Positions 1 through 7,328 of a stretch of DNA of 64,000 bases are shown one piece after another. Numbering within the stretch: the first letter of the stretch is position 1; every line of letters begins with the position of its first letter. The position numbers and the translations under genes were made by a program. The stretch comes from Pelagibacteraceae bacterium AG-414-E02 (lineage in GTDB: Bacteria > Pseudomonadota > Alphaproteobacteria > Pelagibacterales > Pelagibacteraceae). Under the pieces are notes generated by a model. It did not search any database and was not told the origin of the DNA. It saw nothing but the letters and a program-made list of their open reading frames with translations. The DNA is taken from assembly GCA_003214615.1 (NCBI GenBank), contig QCLK01000002.1, positions 1 through 64,000 of the forward strand, read 5' to 3'.

Positions 1-799
1 CAGCTTTCAACCTTCTTTCCTTTTCTTTTTTTAGATTATTCTCCTCTTTTTCTTTCAATATTCTGTTTTCCTCTTTTATTTTTGATAGCTCTTCTTGTTC
101 TAATCTTCTTGTTTCTTCAGCTTTAGCTTTTTTTAATTCTGTATTTGCGATTCTTCTTTGTTTTTCTTTTTCTATTTTTTCTTTATAATTTTTATCCAAT
201 TCTTCTTTTTCTTGCTGTTCTTCTGTTATTCTTTTTTCTTTTAATTTATTGATCTCTTCAAGAGCTATTATGTTTTCATTTTCTATTTTTTCTAATTTTT
301 CAGTGTAAATTCGGTTCATCTCTTCTAATTTTTGCCGTTCATCTACTATTCGTTTTTCTTTTAATTGAGAAACCCTTTCAAGTTCTGCTAGTTTTTCTTG
401 TTCTGCTTTTGCTATGCCCTCCTTATAAATTGGATCAATTTTTTCTCTTTCTTCCTTTTCTTCTTTTGTCTTTCTCTCTTGCTCAATTCTTATAATGTTA
501 ATTTCTTTTAATCTATTTTCTTCCTCTTTTTTTAACTGTTTTTCTTCTTCTTTTAATTGTCTCTGCTGTTCTTTAATTTGTTTTTCTCTATTTTGTTCTC
601 TAAATTTTTCTTTTTTTTCTTTTTCCCTAGTACGCTTTATCGTAAAATTCTTATAAATTTTTCCTAGAGTTTGAAATTTAAAATCTATAACTTTTTGAAG
701 ATCTATTGCTACACCTTTAGCTTTTTTTTTACTGTAAGTTTTAGCTTTTCTTTTTTTTCTGTTCTTTTTTTTTGACTTTTTTGTAATCTTTTCTCTCAT
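1..799 (-). CDS. Lys/Glu-rich coiled-coil protein, C-terminus cut by window edge
   Basis: An open frame runs from an ATG at 799 to the window start, 266 codons with no stop, so the protein is partial. A GGGGGA stretch just upstream of the ATG can act as ribosome-binding site. The first 25 residues are extremely basic (runs of Lys and Arg), followed by a short mixed segment (about residues 27-55) and then an almost uninterrupted Lys/Glu/Gln/Arg helix. Within it a 40-residue period is visible: residues 124-163, 164-203 and a more diverged unit from 204, each starting Tyr-containing (IYKEG, IYTEK, NYKEK), the first two sharing LKEKRI. A long coiled coil is expected. Function is not recognised; a structural or nucleoid/RNA-associated role is only a guess. 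Confidence 0.75.
   Translation of the reverse strand, partial: MREKITKKSKKKNRKKRKAKTYSKKKAKGVAIDLQKVIDFKFQTLGKIYKNFTIKRTREKEKKEKFREQNREKQIKEQQRQLKEEEKQLKKEEENRLKEINIIRIEQERKTKEEKEEREKIDPIYKEGIAKAEQEKLAELERVSQLKEKRIVDERQKLEEMNRIYTEKLEKIENENIIALEEINKLKEKRITEEQQEKEELDKNYKEKIEKEKQRRIANTELKKAKAEETRRLEQEELSKIKEENRILKEKEENNLKKEKERRLKA
71..430 (-). repeat. 120-bp in-frame tandem repeat in coiled-coil gene
   Basis: Three consecutive 120-bp units (430-311, 310-191, 190-71) encode 40-residue segments. Units 1 and 2 share the order Tyr-x-Glu near the start, LKEKRI in the second half and an acidic end; unit 3 keeps the tyrosine and overall charge pattern but has diverged. The repeat is seen at protein level; the DNA has drifted. 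Confidence 0.55.
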
Positions 800-870
800 T
801 GTTTCCCCCAAACAATAGAAGTTATTGTATACCTGTTTTAGCTATTCAAAAACATCTTAGAGTTAGCATT

Positions 871-938
871 GGGCGCAGGCTTGGAAAGCTTGTGTACTGT
901 CAAAGGTACCGTGGGTTCGAATCCCACTCTCTCCGCCA
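871..938 (+). pseudogene. tRNA-Ser(GGA) 3' fragment, acceptor 5' strand missing
   Basis: The 3' two thirds of a class II tRNA are intact: anticodon stem CAGGC/GCTTG (876-880, 888-892) around a loop with anticodon GGA, a long variable arm closed by GTAC/GTAC, a T arm GTGGG-TTCGAAT-CCCAC (911-927), acceptor 3' strand TCTCTCC, discriminator G and encoded CCA (936-938). The matching 5' strand GGAGAGA is absent upstream, where the sequence is A-rich, and the D arm is degenerate, so the acceptor stem cannot form. A 3' tRNA piece of this sort is what integrase-type insertion at a tRNA gene leaves at the far end of an element. Alternatively it is a decayed duplicate. Confidence 0.7.
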
Positions 939-949
939 TTAATTAGTTA

Positions 950-1753
950 TTAAATTAATTTGCTGCTTCTTTTACTTAAGTAGTACGCTATGAGGCCAAC
1001 ATATTCGTGAGCAGCTATTTTAAAGTGATTCAAATTTTTAAGAAATCTTCTGCCTTTTAGAAAGTAGTTAACTTTCCAGCTATAGTTTTTATGCACAATG
1101 TAATCTACTGGATAAGGAATAAAGTTTAACCCTAATTTTTCAGCTACACTCATAGCTCTTTTCATATGAGAAGCAGAGGTTACTAATAGCCATTTTTCTC
1201 CATCTGTATTATTGATAAATTTTTTTGAAAAAATAAAATTTTCATATGTATCCTTTGACTGGTCTTCAAAAATAATTTTATTTACATCTATTTTCATTCG
1301 AGTAAAAAACATTTTTGCAACGTCAACTCCCGAAAGTTTTTCTTGTGATTTAGCAGTCGGCATTCCGCCTGAATAAACAACTTTTGCATCAGGAAATTTT
1401 TTTATTAATTCTATGGACTCTGTGATTCTTTCAATACTTTCGGTTAGTGTAACTTGACCATGTTGATCAGTTAAAAGGGGATCTGTACCAGATCCTAGAA
1501 TTAACATACCATCAATTTTATCTGGAAAAATTTTTGGTTTAGAATAAGTATTTTCTAATTTCCACAGCAAATAAGTACCGTTTGGTAAAAAAACAATCAA
1601 AATAAACAAAATTAATGTAATTAAATTAACGACCTTAAAAAGTTTGTTTTTACTAAAAAGATTTACAATTAACCCTACCAACAAAAGATACATAAGAACT
1701 TGTATCGGATGAAAGGTAGACCATAAAAAGTTTAAAAAAGAAAAAAAGTCCAT
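950..1753 (-). CDS. DUF218 / YdcF-ElyC-like membrane-anchored protein
   Basis: 267 residues from the ATG at 1753; an upstream in-frame TTG at 1777 is less likely. Two N-terminal membrane segments (about residues 21-34 and 41-64) are followed by a DUF218 domain with GMLILGSGTDP near residue 85, VVYSGGMPTA near 130 and the TSASHMKRA motif near 195, which form the family's Rossmann-like site. E. coli ElyC and SanA, of this family, affect envelope or peptidoglycan-lipid carrier metabolism; the reaction is unproven. It is convergent with the tRNA-Ser remnant, whose CCA ends 12 bases from the stop codon. Domain assignment is strong, function weak. Confidence 0.8.
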   Translation of the reverse strand: MDFFSFLNFLWSTFHPIQVLMYLLLVGLIVNLFSKNKLFKVVNLITLILFILIVFLPNGTYLLWKLENTYSKPKIFPDKIDGMLILGSGTDPLLTDQHGQVTLTESIERITESIELIKKFPDAKVVYSGGMPTAKSQEKLSGVDVAKMFFTRMKIDVNKIIFEDQSKDTYENFIFSKKFINNTDGEKWLLVTSASHMKRAMSVAEKLGLNFIPYPVDYIVHKNYSWKVNYFLKGRRFLKNLNHFKIAAHEYVGLIAYYLSKRSSKLI

Positions 1754-1914
1754 ACTATTTTCTTTAATATTTAACAATATTTCTTAAAGAATTATAGGGT
1801 TTTTAAAAATAAAAAAAGAAACATAGTTAAAAAATGCATAAAATGTTATAGGTTCCTTGAGTTAGAATTTTATTACCTCAGCTATTAACTAAAAAACACT
1901 ATGTCACAGAAGAA

Positions 1915-2430
1915 ATGAGAAAAAACTTTAACAGGCATCCAGTATTATCTGAAAAAATTTTTTTTAGAAAAGAAAAAAAAATTGTTATTGTGAATCGCGC
2001 TGCTCTTCATAAAAAATACGGTATAAACGGTATTATACTAATGTTAAAACAAGATTTTAAATTGATAAAAAAAAACATAAAAAGATTTATTCATTTTAAT
2101 ATACAAAATTCAGTACACACTCCTGGAAAAAAATATCTTATTATTAGACTCTACAAAAGAGGATATTTTAATGGAGTTTCTTCCAAGAGACCTATTCTTG
2201 ACAGTGAAAATGTTATTTTAGCAAAATGTCTTTCTTCGGAAAATAATATTGAATATAAAAACATTAAAAGAAAAGTTTTTAAGCGTAGTCTCAGTAATAC
2301 AAAAAATGTTAATGCTTTAAAAAAAACTATACTAAGACGCTACAAAAAAACCCTGGCTCACTTATCGGATAATGAAAAATTATCTTTAGGGGTTGCCACG
2401 ACTGACTTAAAAATTATTAAAAGATTTTGA
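1915..2430 (+). CDS. Orphan highly basic protein
   Basis: 171 residues, very rich in Lys, Arg, Ile and Asn, with no membrane segment or signal peptide and no motif I recognise. The ATG at 1915 follows AGAAGAA, an acceptable ribosome-binding site. It sits 60 bases before the TPR glycosyltransferase gene on the same strand and may share its transcript. Its charge would fit nucleic-acid or ribosome binding, but that is inference only. Lying between accessory-looking genes, it may be lineage-specific. Confidence 0.55.
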   Translation: MRKNFNRHPVLSEKIFFRKEKKIVIVNRAALHKKYGINGIILMLKQDFKLIKKNIKRFIHFNIQNSVHTPGKKYLIIRLYKRGYFNGVSSKRPILDSENVILAKCLSSENNIEYKNIKRKVFKRSLSNTKNVNALKKTILRRYKKTLAHLSDNEKLSLGVATTDLKIIKRF

Positions 2431-2490
2431 TTAAGTTTTAATATATTGAGTTTAATTTTTAAATTATTATTGATATTAATAAATTGAGAA

Positions 2491-4245
2491 ATGAACAAAA
2501 AAAGCAGTTCAGTAATAGAAGAAAAGCTAAACTCTGCGTTGGTTAGCCGACAAAAAAACAATTTTAGAGATGCTGAGAAACTCTATAGAGAGGTTTTGGA
2601 AGCGGATTCAAAAAATTTTGAAGCCACGTTCAGTTTAGGAACAATTTTTTTGCAACACGAAAAATTTGATGAGGCGAGGGAATTTTTTTTAAAAGCAATA
2701 TTAATCAATCCAAATCACTCCAACACATATAATAATTTAGGAATAGCAATGAAAGAATTAGGACAAAAGGAAAAGTCTATAGTTTGTTTTCATAAAGCAA
2801 TTGAAATAGAACCCAATCATGAAATGGCACATAATAATCTTGGAATAGCATTTAAAGAGAAGGGAGATTATAAGAAGGCTATAAACTCATATAAGAAAGC
2901 AATAGAAATAAACCCCGATAACTTCGATTCGTTAAACAACCTTGGGACAATTTATACAGAATTAGGAGAACATGAAAAATCAGCAAACTATTTTAATGAA
3001 GCAATTAAAATTAACCCAAACAATGTAACGGCTCATACCAATCTTTTATTTAATATTTGTTGGTTAAATAAAGACATAAAATATTTAGAATATGCAAAAA
3101 GGTATTACGATATAATTTCAAAACATGAAATTAGTCAAACTTTTACTTCTAACAAAGTAGACAAAAAATCTTTAAAAATAGGTTTTGTTTCCGGAGATTT
3201 TAACAATCACCCTGTAACATATTTTTTATTAGATACTCTAAAAAAGTTAAAAAAAGAAAACATTAAATTGTTTGCATATAACAACAACAATAAAGAAGAT
3301 AAATTTACTGAATTACTTAAAAAAAATTTTGATCACTGGCATTCAATTTCAGATAAAGACGATAAAGATACGATAGAATTAATAAGAAAAGATAATCTTG
3401 ATATTCTTTTCGACCTGTCTGGACACACAAAAAGAAGTAGATTAGGTATTTTTAAAAGTAAATGTGCACCAGTACAAGCGACCTGGTCAGGTTGGTTAGC
3501 GTCAACAGGAATTAAAGAAATTGATTATATTATTGGTGATCCATACGTAACACCTTATACAGATCAAAAGAAATTTACTGAAAAAATTTATCAGCTAGAA
3601 AATATTTGGCAATGTTTGTCAATTTCAGATTTTGATCCAGATGTCTTTTCAATTAAAAAAAATGACAATCAGTCAGTAGTATTTGGCTCCTTTAATAATA
3701 CTATCAAGCTAAATGATACTGTGATTAAAACATGGTCAAAAATTTTAAATCAAGTACCGGATTCAAAAATATTTTTAAAATATGGTTCATTTGATATTAC
3801 TGAGGTAAAAAATAATATTATAGAAAAATTTGTTGGAAACGGAATAAGCAAAAGTAGAATTATTACCGAGGGAAGATCTCCCAGAGATGAATATTTAAAA
3901 TGCTATAATAAGATTGATATAGCCCTCGACACTTTTCCTATTAATGGTGGTACTACAAATTTCGAAGCTTCTTACATGGGCGTTCCAATCTTAACAAAAA
4001 TTAGTGAAAATAATGCGTGGTTTAGAAGTGGAGTAAGTATAAATAAGAATTTAAAAATGGACGATTGGATAGCTGAAAATGAAATTGATTATGTTGCGAA
4101 AGCTGTAAAATTTTCAGAAAATAAAAAAAATCTTATTAACTTAAAAATAGAACTAAGAAATATTGCTCTTAAAAGTTTTTTATTTGATTCAGATAAATTT
4201 AGTAAAGTTTTTTATAAAATGCTATTGGATATTAAAAAAAAATAA
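2491..4245 (+). CDS. TPR protein with O-GlcNAc transferase-like (GT41) domain
   Basis: 584 residues. Residues 10-190 are about five 34-residue TPR units (EATFSLGTIF, NTYNNLGIAM, MAHNNLGIAF, DSLNNLGTIY and others) forming a protein-binding superhelix. From about residue 228 (KIGFVSGDFNNHPV) to the end there is a SPINDLY/OGT-type GT-B domain with WSGWLASTG near 331, VVFGSFNNTIKLND near 395 and DTFPINGGTTNFEASYMG near 480, the UDP-sugar side. The family moves a sugar from a nucleotide donor to Ser/Thr or another acceptor; bacterial members glycosylate proteins or build surface glycans. No signal peptide, so cytosolic. It converges with the MORN gene with only nine bases between. Confidence 0.88.
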   Translation: MNKKSSSVIEEKLNSALVSRQKNNFRDAEKLYREVLEADSKNFEATFSLGTIFLQHEKFDEAREFFLKAILINPNHSNTYNNLGIAMKELGQKEKSIVCFHKAIEIEPNHEMAHNNLGIAFKEKGDYKKAINSYKKAIEINPDNFDSLNNLGTIYTELGEHEKSANYFNEAIKINPNNVTAHTNLLFNICWLNKDIKYLEYAKRYYDIISKHEISQTFTSNKVDKKSLKIGFVSGDFNNHPVTYFLLDTLKKLKKENIKLFAYNNNNKEDKFTELLKKNFDHWHSISDKDDKDTIELIRKDNLDILFDLSGHTKRSRLGIFKSKCAPVQATWSGWLASTGIKEIDYIIGDPYVTPYTDQKKFTEKIYQLENIWQCLSISDFDPDVFSIKKNDNQSVVFGSFNNTIKLNDTVIKTWSKILNQVPDSKIFLKYGSFDITEVKNNIIEKFVGNGISKSRIITEGRSPRDEYLKCYNKIDIALDTFPINGGTTNFEASYMGVPILTKISENNAWFRSGVSINKNLKMDDWIAENEIDYVAKAVKFSENKKNLINLKIELRNIALKSFLFDSDKFSKVFYKMLLDIKKK

Positions 4246-4254
4246 ACTTATATA

Positions 4255-4923
4255 TTATTCACTTTTTACTAATTTATCGAATTTCCAAATACCTTTTTTG
4301 ATTTTTCCATCTGGATATGTATAAGTTCCTTTTCCGTTTTTCTGTCCACTTTTAAAGTATCCAACATAGGTGTGACCAGTGCCATGAGCATAAGTGCCGT
4401 AACCATCAAATTTACCATTTTTCCATTGTCCAGAATATTTATCTCCATCTGGCCAAGTATATGTTCCTTCACCATGTCTTTTTTCATCCAGGTATTCTCC
4501 TACATATTTTCTTCCATCAGGCCATGTTGCTGTTCCTTCTCCATTTACTTTATCATTTGACCATTCTCCAATATATTGACCTCCGTAAGACCAAGTCATA
4601 GTTCCTTTTCCTTCTCGAATGCCAAATTTAAACTGTCCTTTATACTCTCCTCCATCAGGGTATTTCATATGTCCATTACCATAAGGTTTACCGCCTCTGA
4701 AACTTCCAGTGTATTCTGAGCCATCGCTATATATGAGAGTTCCTTCACCGTGCTTTGCTCCATTCTGCCATTCGCCCGTATACTTTTCACCATTGGCCAA
4801 TCTCATCTCGCCTGAACAAGCAGTCCAGGTTTCCCAGTGGGCGCTTTTATCACAATCAGGAAGCGACAAAACTTTGCTGGGAAATAACAAAATTAGAAAA
4901 AATAATATTAAAATTTTTTTCAT
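4255..4923 (-). CDS. Secreted MORN-repeat protein
   Basis: 222 residues: a signal peptide (basic MKK, hydrophobic residues 4-17, cleavage near residue 20), a short region with two Cys (about 24 and 36), then seven complete 23-residue MORN units beginning YTGEW and repeating Y-x-G-x-W/F/Y ... G-x-G-T ... PDG, plus a partial last unit. MORN repeats make an extended beta sheet used in lipid or protein contacts. Bacterial secreted forms are common but mostly uncharacterised. The signal peptide places it in the periplasm or outside. Separated by about 120 bases from the microprotein genes on the opposite strand. Confidence 0.85.
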   Translation of the reverse strand: MKKILILFFLILLFPSKVLSLPDCDKSAHWETWTACSGEMRLANGEKYTGEWQNGAKHGEGTLIYSDGSEYTGSFRGGKPYGNGHMKYPDGGEYKGQFKFGIREGKGTMTWSYGGQYIGEWSNDKVNGEGTATWPDGRKYVGEYLDEKRHGEGTYTWPDGDKYSGQWKNGKFDGYGTYAHGTGHTYVGYFKSGQKNGKGTYTYPDGKIKKGIWKFDKLVKSE

Positions 4924-4970
4924 AAAAATAATATTACAACCTTTAGTATATAGTTAAAATAATAATTCGG

Positions 4971-4998
4971 TTTATTGTGTTTAAATTTTAGCTATAAG
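4971..4998 (+). promoter_or_regulatory. Candidate promoter for microprotein genes
   Basis: A -10-like TATAAG at 4993-4998 has a weak -35-like TTTATT at 4971-4976, 16 bases apart, about 45 bases before the first 19-codon gene. Based on sequence only. Confidence 0.3.
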
Positions 4999-5041
4999 AT
5001 AGAACTTGATTCGACAATTTAATTAAAAAGAAGGAGAAAAT

Positions 5042-5101
5042 ATGGGAGCTTTAGAAGTTATAGCAGTAGTAGCAGTTCTATACTGGTTTATGAACAAATA
5101 G
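5042..5101 (+). CDS. 19-residue membrane microprotein, copy 1
   Basis: A 19-codon frame with a strong ribosome-binding site AAGGAG five bases before the ATG. It encodes MGALEVIAVVAVLYWFMNK: a single hydrophobic helix of about 14 residues with an N-terminal Glu and a C-terminal Lys. The same peptide is encoded again 104 bases downstream, with two nucleotide differences, both synonymous. The strong start site and unchanged peptide argue for a real translated product, probably membrane-inserted. Function unknown; a type I toxin-like or membrane-modulating peptide are possible readings, and no antisense RNA was identified. Confidence 0.65.
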   Translation: MGALEVIAVVAVLYWFMNK

Positions 5102-5145
5102 AAGACAAAATATTACGTAATCATTATTAAAAGAAAGGAGGAAAA

Positions 5146-5205
5146 ATGGGAGCATTAGAAGTTATAGCAGTAGTAGCAGTTCTATACTGGTTCATGAACA
5201 AATAG
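5146..5205 (+). CDS. 19-residue membrane microprotein, copy 2
   Basis: Second copy of the gene at 5042, giving an identical 19-residue peptide. Its ribosome-binding site AAGGAGG (5135-5141) is even closer to consensus, four bases before the ATG. The nucleotide differences from copy 1 are Ala GCT to GCA and Phe TTT to TTC. The stop codon ends five bases from the 3' end of the convergent NlpC/P60 gene. The sequence between the copies (5102-5128) is not duplicated; similarity begins again in the A/G-rich leader. Confidence 0.65.
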   Translation: MGALEVIAVVAVLYWFMNK

Positions 5206-5209
5206 AACA

Positions 5210-5944
5210 TTAGGTAATTCGTCTAACCCCGATTACTTTTAGGTTTGCAGTTTTGTAAATTTTGTCAATGGTGTTTTTGATTGGCATTAATATGGTTTTT
5301 TTTCGTGGGCCATATGCATGTATTAGTTCGCTTTTAGAAACTGCAATAGCCACGTGACCTCTCCAAAATATTAGGTCATTTTTTTTTACATTCTTGAGTT
5401 TAGTTTTTTTTTTAAAATATTTTACCTGATCGATAGTATCTCTTGGACAGAATTTATTATTAAAATTAATGAAAAGCTGTATGAGGCCAGAACAATCAAC
5501 TCCGGTAAAATGTTTTCCTCCCCATTTGTATTTTGTATTTAAAAATTTATTAATATTTTGAAAAACATTTTTTGTTTTGAAGTTTATTTTTTTTAAATCA
5601 TTTTTTTTAATCCATAAATTATCAAATTTGAAAAAATTTCCTCTTTTCTTGCTGACGTTTATTTTTGATCCAAAACTTAGTTTTTTGTTAATTTTATATT
5701 TATAACTTGGTTTTGAATAAAGACTTGCTGATAGAGTAAAAACTTTATGAGTATTTTTACAGTTTTGTGGAAAATTTTTATTCTTTATATAACCTTTGTA
5801 ACCATCTGAATCATTTTTTATTTTTATCCAAGACCCAGATTTTTTTATTTTCTTAAAAGTATCACCATATAAAAGTTGTGTAGTAATTTTGGATTTTACA
5901 CTACTTTTTTCATAAACATTTATAAATGATAAATTATTTCTCAC
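5210..5944 (-). CDS. SH3-domain NlpC/P60 cell-wall endopeptidase
   Basis: 244 residues from a GTG whose bases overlap the upstream gene's TGA stop. Residues 1-110 form two SH3b-like wall-binding modules (GSWIKIKND, GYKGYIKN; then a second with NLWIKKNDL). The catalytic NlpC/P60 domain follows with the nucleophile Cys in GVDCSGLIQLF (about residue 150), the His in GHVAIAVS (about 196) and a third polar residue His in LIHAYG (about 207). The family cleaves gamma-D-Glu-diamino acid bonds in wall peptides. No signal peptide is visible, which with coupling to the AmpG-like permease suggests cytosolic trimming of imported muropeptides. Confidence 0.85.
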   Translation of the reverse strand: MRNNLSFINVYEKSSVKSKITTQLLYGDTFKKIKKSGSWIKIKNDSDGYKGYIKNKNFPQNCKNTHKVFTLSASLYSKPSYKYKINKKLSFGSKINVSKKRGNFFKFDNLWIKKNDLKKINFKTKNVFQNINKFLNTKYKWGGKHFTGVDCSGLIQLFINFNNKFCPRDTIDQVKYFKKKTKLKNVKKNDLIFWRGHVAIAVSKSELIHAYGPRKKTILMPIKNTIDKIYKTANLKVIGVRRIT

Positions 5945-7311
5945 TGTAAACGAAGTTTATTTCGAATAAACCAAAGGCAAATTAATGAGGGTATTACCAT
6001 AATGGCAGTTATCACAAAAAAAATACCCCAATCACCATTTAACCAATCAACCATTGCTCCAGAGGATGCTGCTAATGTGGTTCTACCTGCAGTTCCAATC
6101 GAAGCTAGTAAAGCGTATTGAGTAGCAGTGTAAGTTCTATCTACTAACATTGAAATAAAAGCAACAAATGCGACAGTTGCAAATGCAGCAGCAATATCAT
6201 CAAAAATTACAGCTACGGCAAAAAGCCATTCTGATTTTCCTGACCATGCAAGTAATGAAAATAAAAGATTTGTGGACGCCATTAAAATTCCGGATACAAA
6301 CATCGCTTTGATCACACCAGAACGGATTGCAAACAAACCTCCCAAAAGTGTAAACACAACTGTAGTAATCCACCCTAGACCCTTAGAGTACAAAGCAATA
6401 TCACCTTTTGAAAATCCAATTTCTTTATAAAAGATAATTGACATACGTCCAAGAAAAGCTTCTCCAATTTTAAAAAGAAATACAAAACCTAAAATACCTA
6501 TCGCAATTTTAAACCCATTTTTTTTAAAAAAACTTATTATTGGTCCACCGATAGTTCCACTAACCCAAGCTATAGATTTTGTAGCAACGTTAGAAGTTCC
6601 TAGCTTTTGCTCTATCATTTGATCGGTTTTTTTTTGTGATTCTTGTCTTTCTAAAGGTTGCGGTTCATGAACAAACATAAGGCCAATATTGCAAGCAATA
6701 ACAACTACACCAAGCACCAAGAAAGTAATTTGCCAATAATTATCCAAACCCATTTTTTGAAAATATTCTGCAGCATTTAATGCAATTACTCCTCCAAGTT
6801 TGTATCCTGTCCACCATCCAACAACAGCCATAGCAGCTCCTGCCTGCATCGATTTTCCTTCATCTTTACCTATTTGCTCAATTCTTAAAGCATCAACAGT
6901 TATATCTTGGGTAGCTGAAGCTATAGCTATAATTAGACCTATCGTAACTACCGCTGCTAAATTTGCAGTAGGATCAACTACACTCCAAAGCAATAAACTG
7001 ATTAGAATAATGAATTGCATGGTTACAATCCATCCACGACGATGGCCAATCTTACTGGTTAACCAAGGAATACGAATTCTATCTATAATTGGAGCCCAAA
7101 GATAATTAAATGCATAAACACCAAATATTAAACCAGCCCAACCAATAGTGCTTCTGCTTAAACCATCTTCTTTCAACCACAGGCTCAAACTACTTCCAAT
7201 AAGCACCCAAGGAAATCCACTTATTATTCCCAATAAAAGAATCCGAGACATCCGCTTATCAAAATAAACGGAAAAAGTTTCTGATAATGTTTGTTTCTTA
7301 ACTATTTCCAT
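5941..7311 (-). CDS. ampG: AmpG-like muropeptide permease (MFS)
   Basis: 456 residues with about twelve to fourteen hydrophobic segments. The N-terminus (MSRILLLGIISGFPWVLIGSSLSLWL) and the DxxVDALR-type helix (ITVDALRIEQI, about residue 140) match AmpG/MFS proteins that carry anhydromuropeptides into the cytosol. A long charged loop near residues 215-240 separates the two halves. The stop overlaps the GTG of the NlpC/P60 peptidase by four bases, so import and peptide cleavage are likely coupled in peptidoglycan recycling. Family-level call is firm; substrate is inferred. Confidence 0.8.
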   Translation of the reverse strand: MEIVKKQTLSETFSVYFDKRMSRILLLGIISGFPWVLIGSSLSLWLKEDGLSRSTIGWAGLIFGVYAFNYLWAPIIDRIRIPWLTSKIGHRRGWIVTMQFIILISLLLWSVVDPTANLAAVVTIGLIIAIASATQDITVDALRIEQIGKDEGKSMQAGAAMAVVGWWTGYKLGGVIALNAAEYFQKMGLDNYWQITFLVLGVVVIACNIGLMFVHEPQPLERQESQKKTDQMIEQKLGTSNVATKSIAWVSGTIGGPIISFFKKNGFKIAIGILGFVFLFKIGEAFLGRMSIIFYKEIGFSKGDIALYSKGLGWITTVVFTLLGGLFAIRSGVIKAMFVSGILMASTNLLFSLLAWSGKSEWLFAVAVIFDDIAAAFATVAFVAFISMLVDRTYTATQYALLASIGTAGRTTLAASSGAMVDWLNGDWGIFFVITAIMVIPSLICLWFIRNKLRLQ

Positions 7312-7328
7312 AAGACATTAAAAAAAAT

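Larger units (their letters stand above)
5031..5205 (+). repeat. Tandem duplication, 104-bp period, of a microprotein gene
   Basis: Two copies of a 60-bp coding unit plus its A/G-rich leader lie in direct orientation, starts 104 bases apart. The coding parts differ at two third-codon positions only. Confidence 0.7.

Noticed and set aside
850-938. A complete tRNA-Ser gene
   Set aside because: No 5' strand can pair with the TCTCTCC acceptor strand, and the D stem is not formed, so it is listed as a remnant.
1901-1918. Five-codon leader peptide before the orphan basic gene
   Set aside because: ATG to TGA overlaps the next ATG, but five codons cannot be told from chance.
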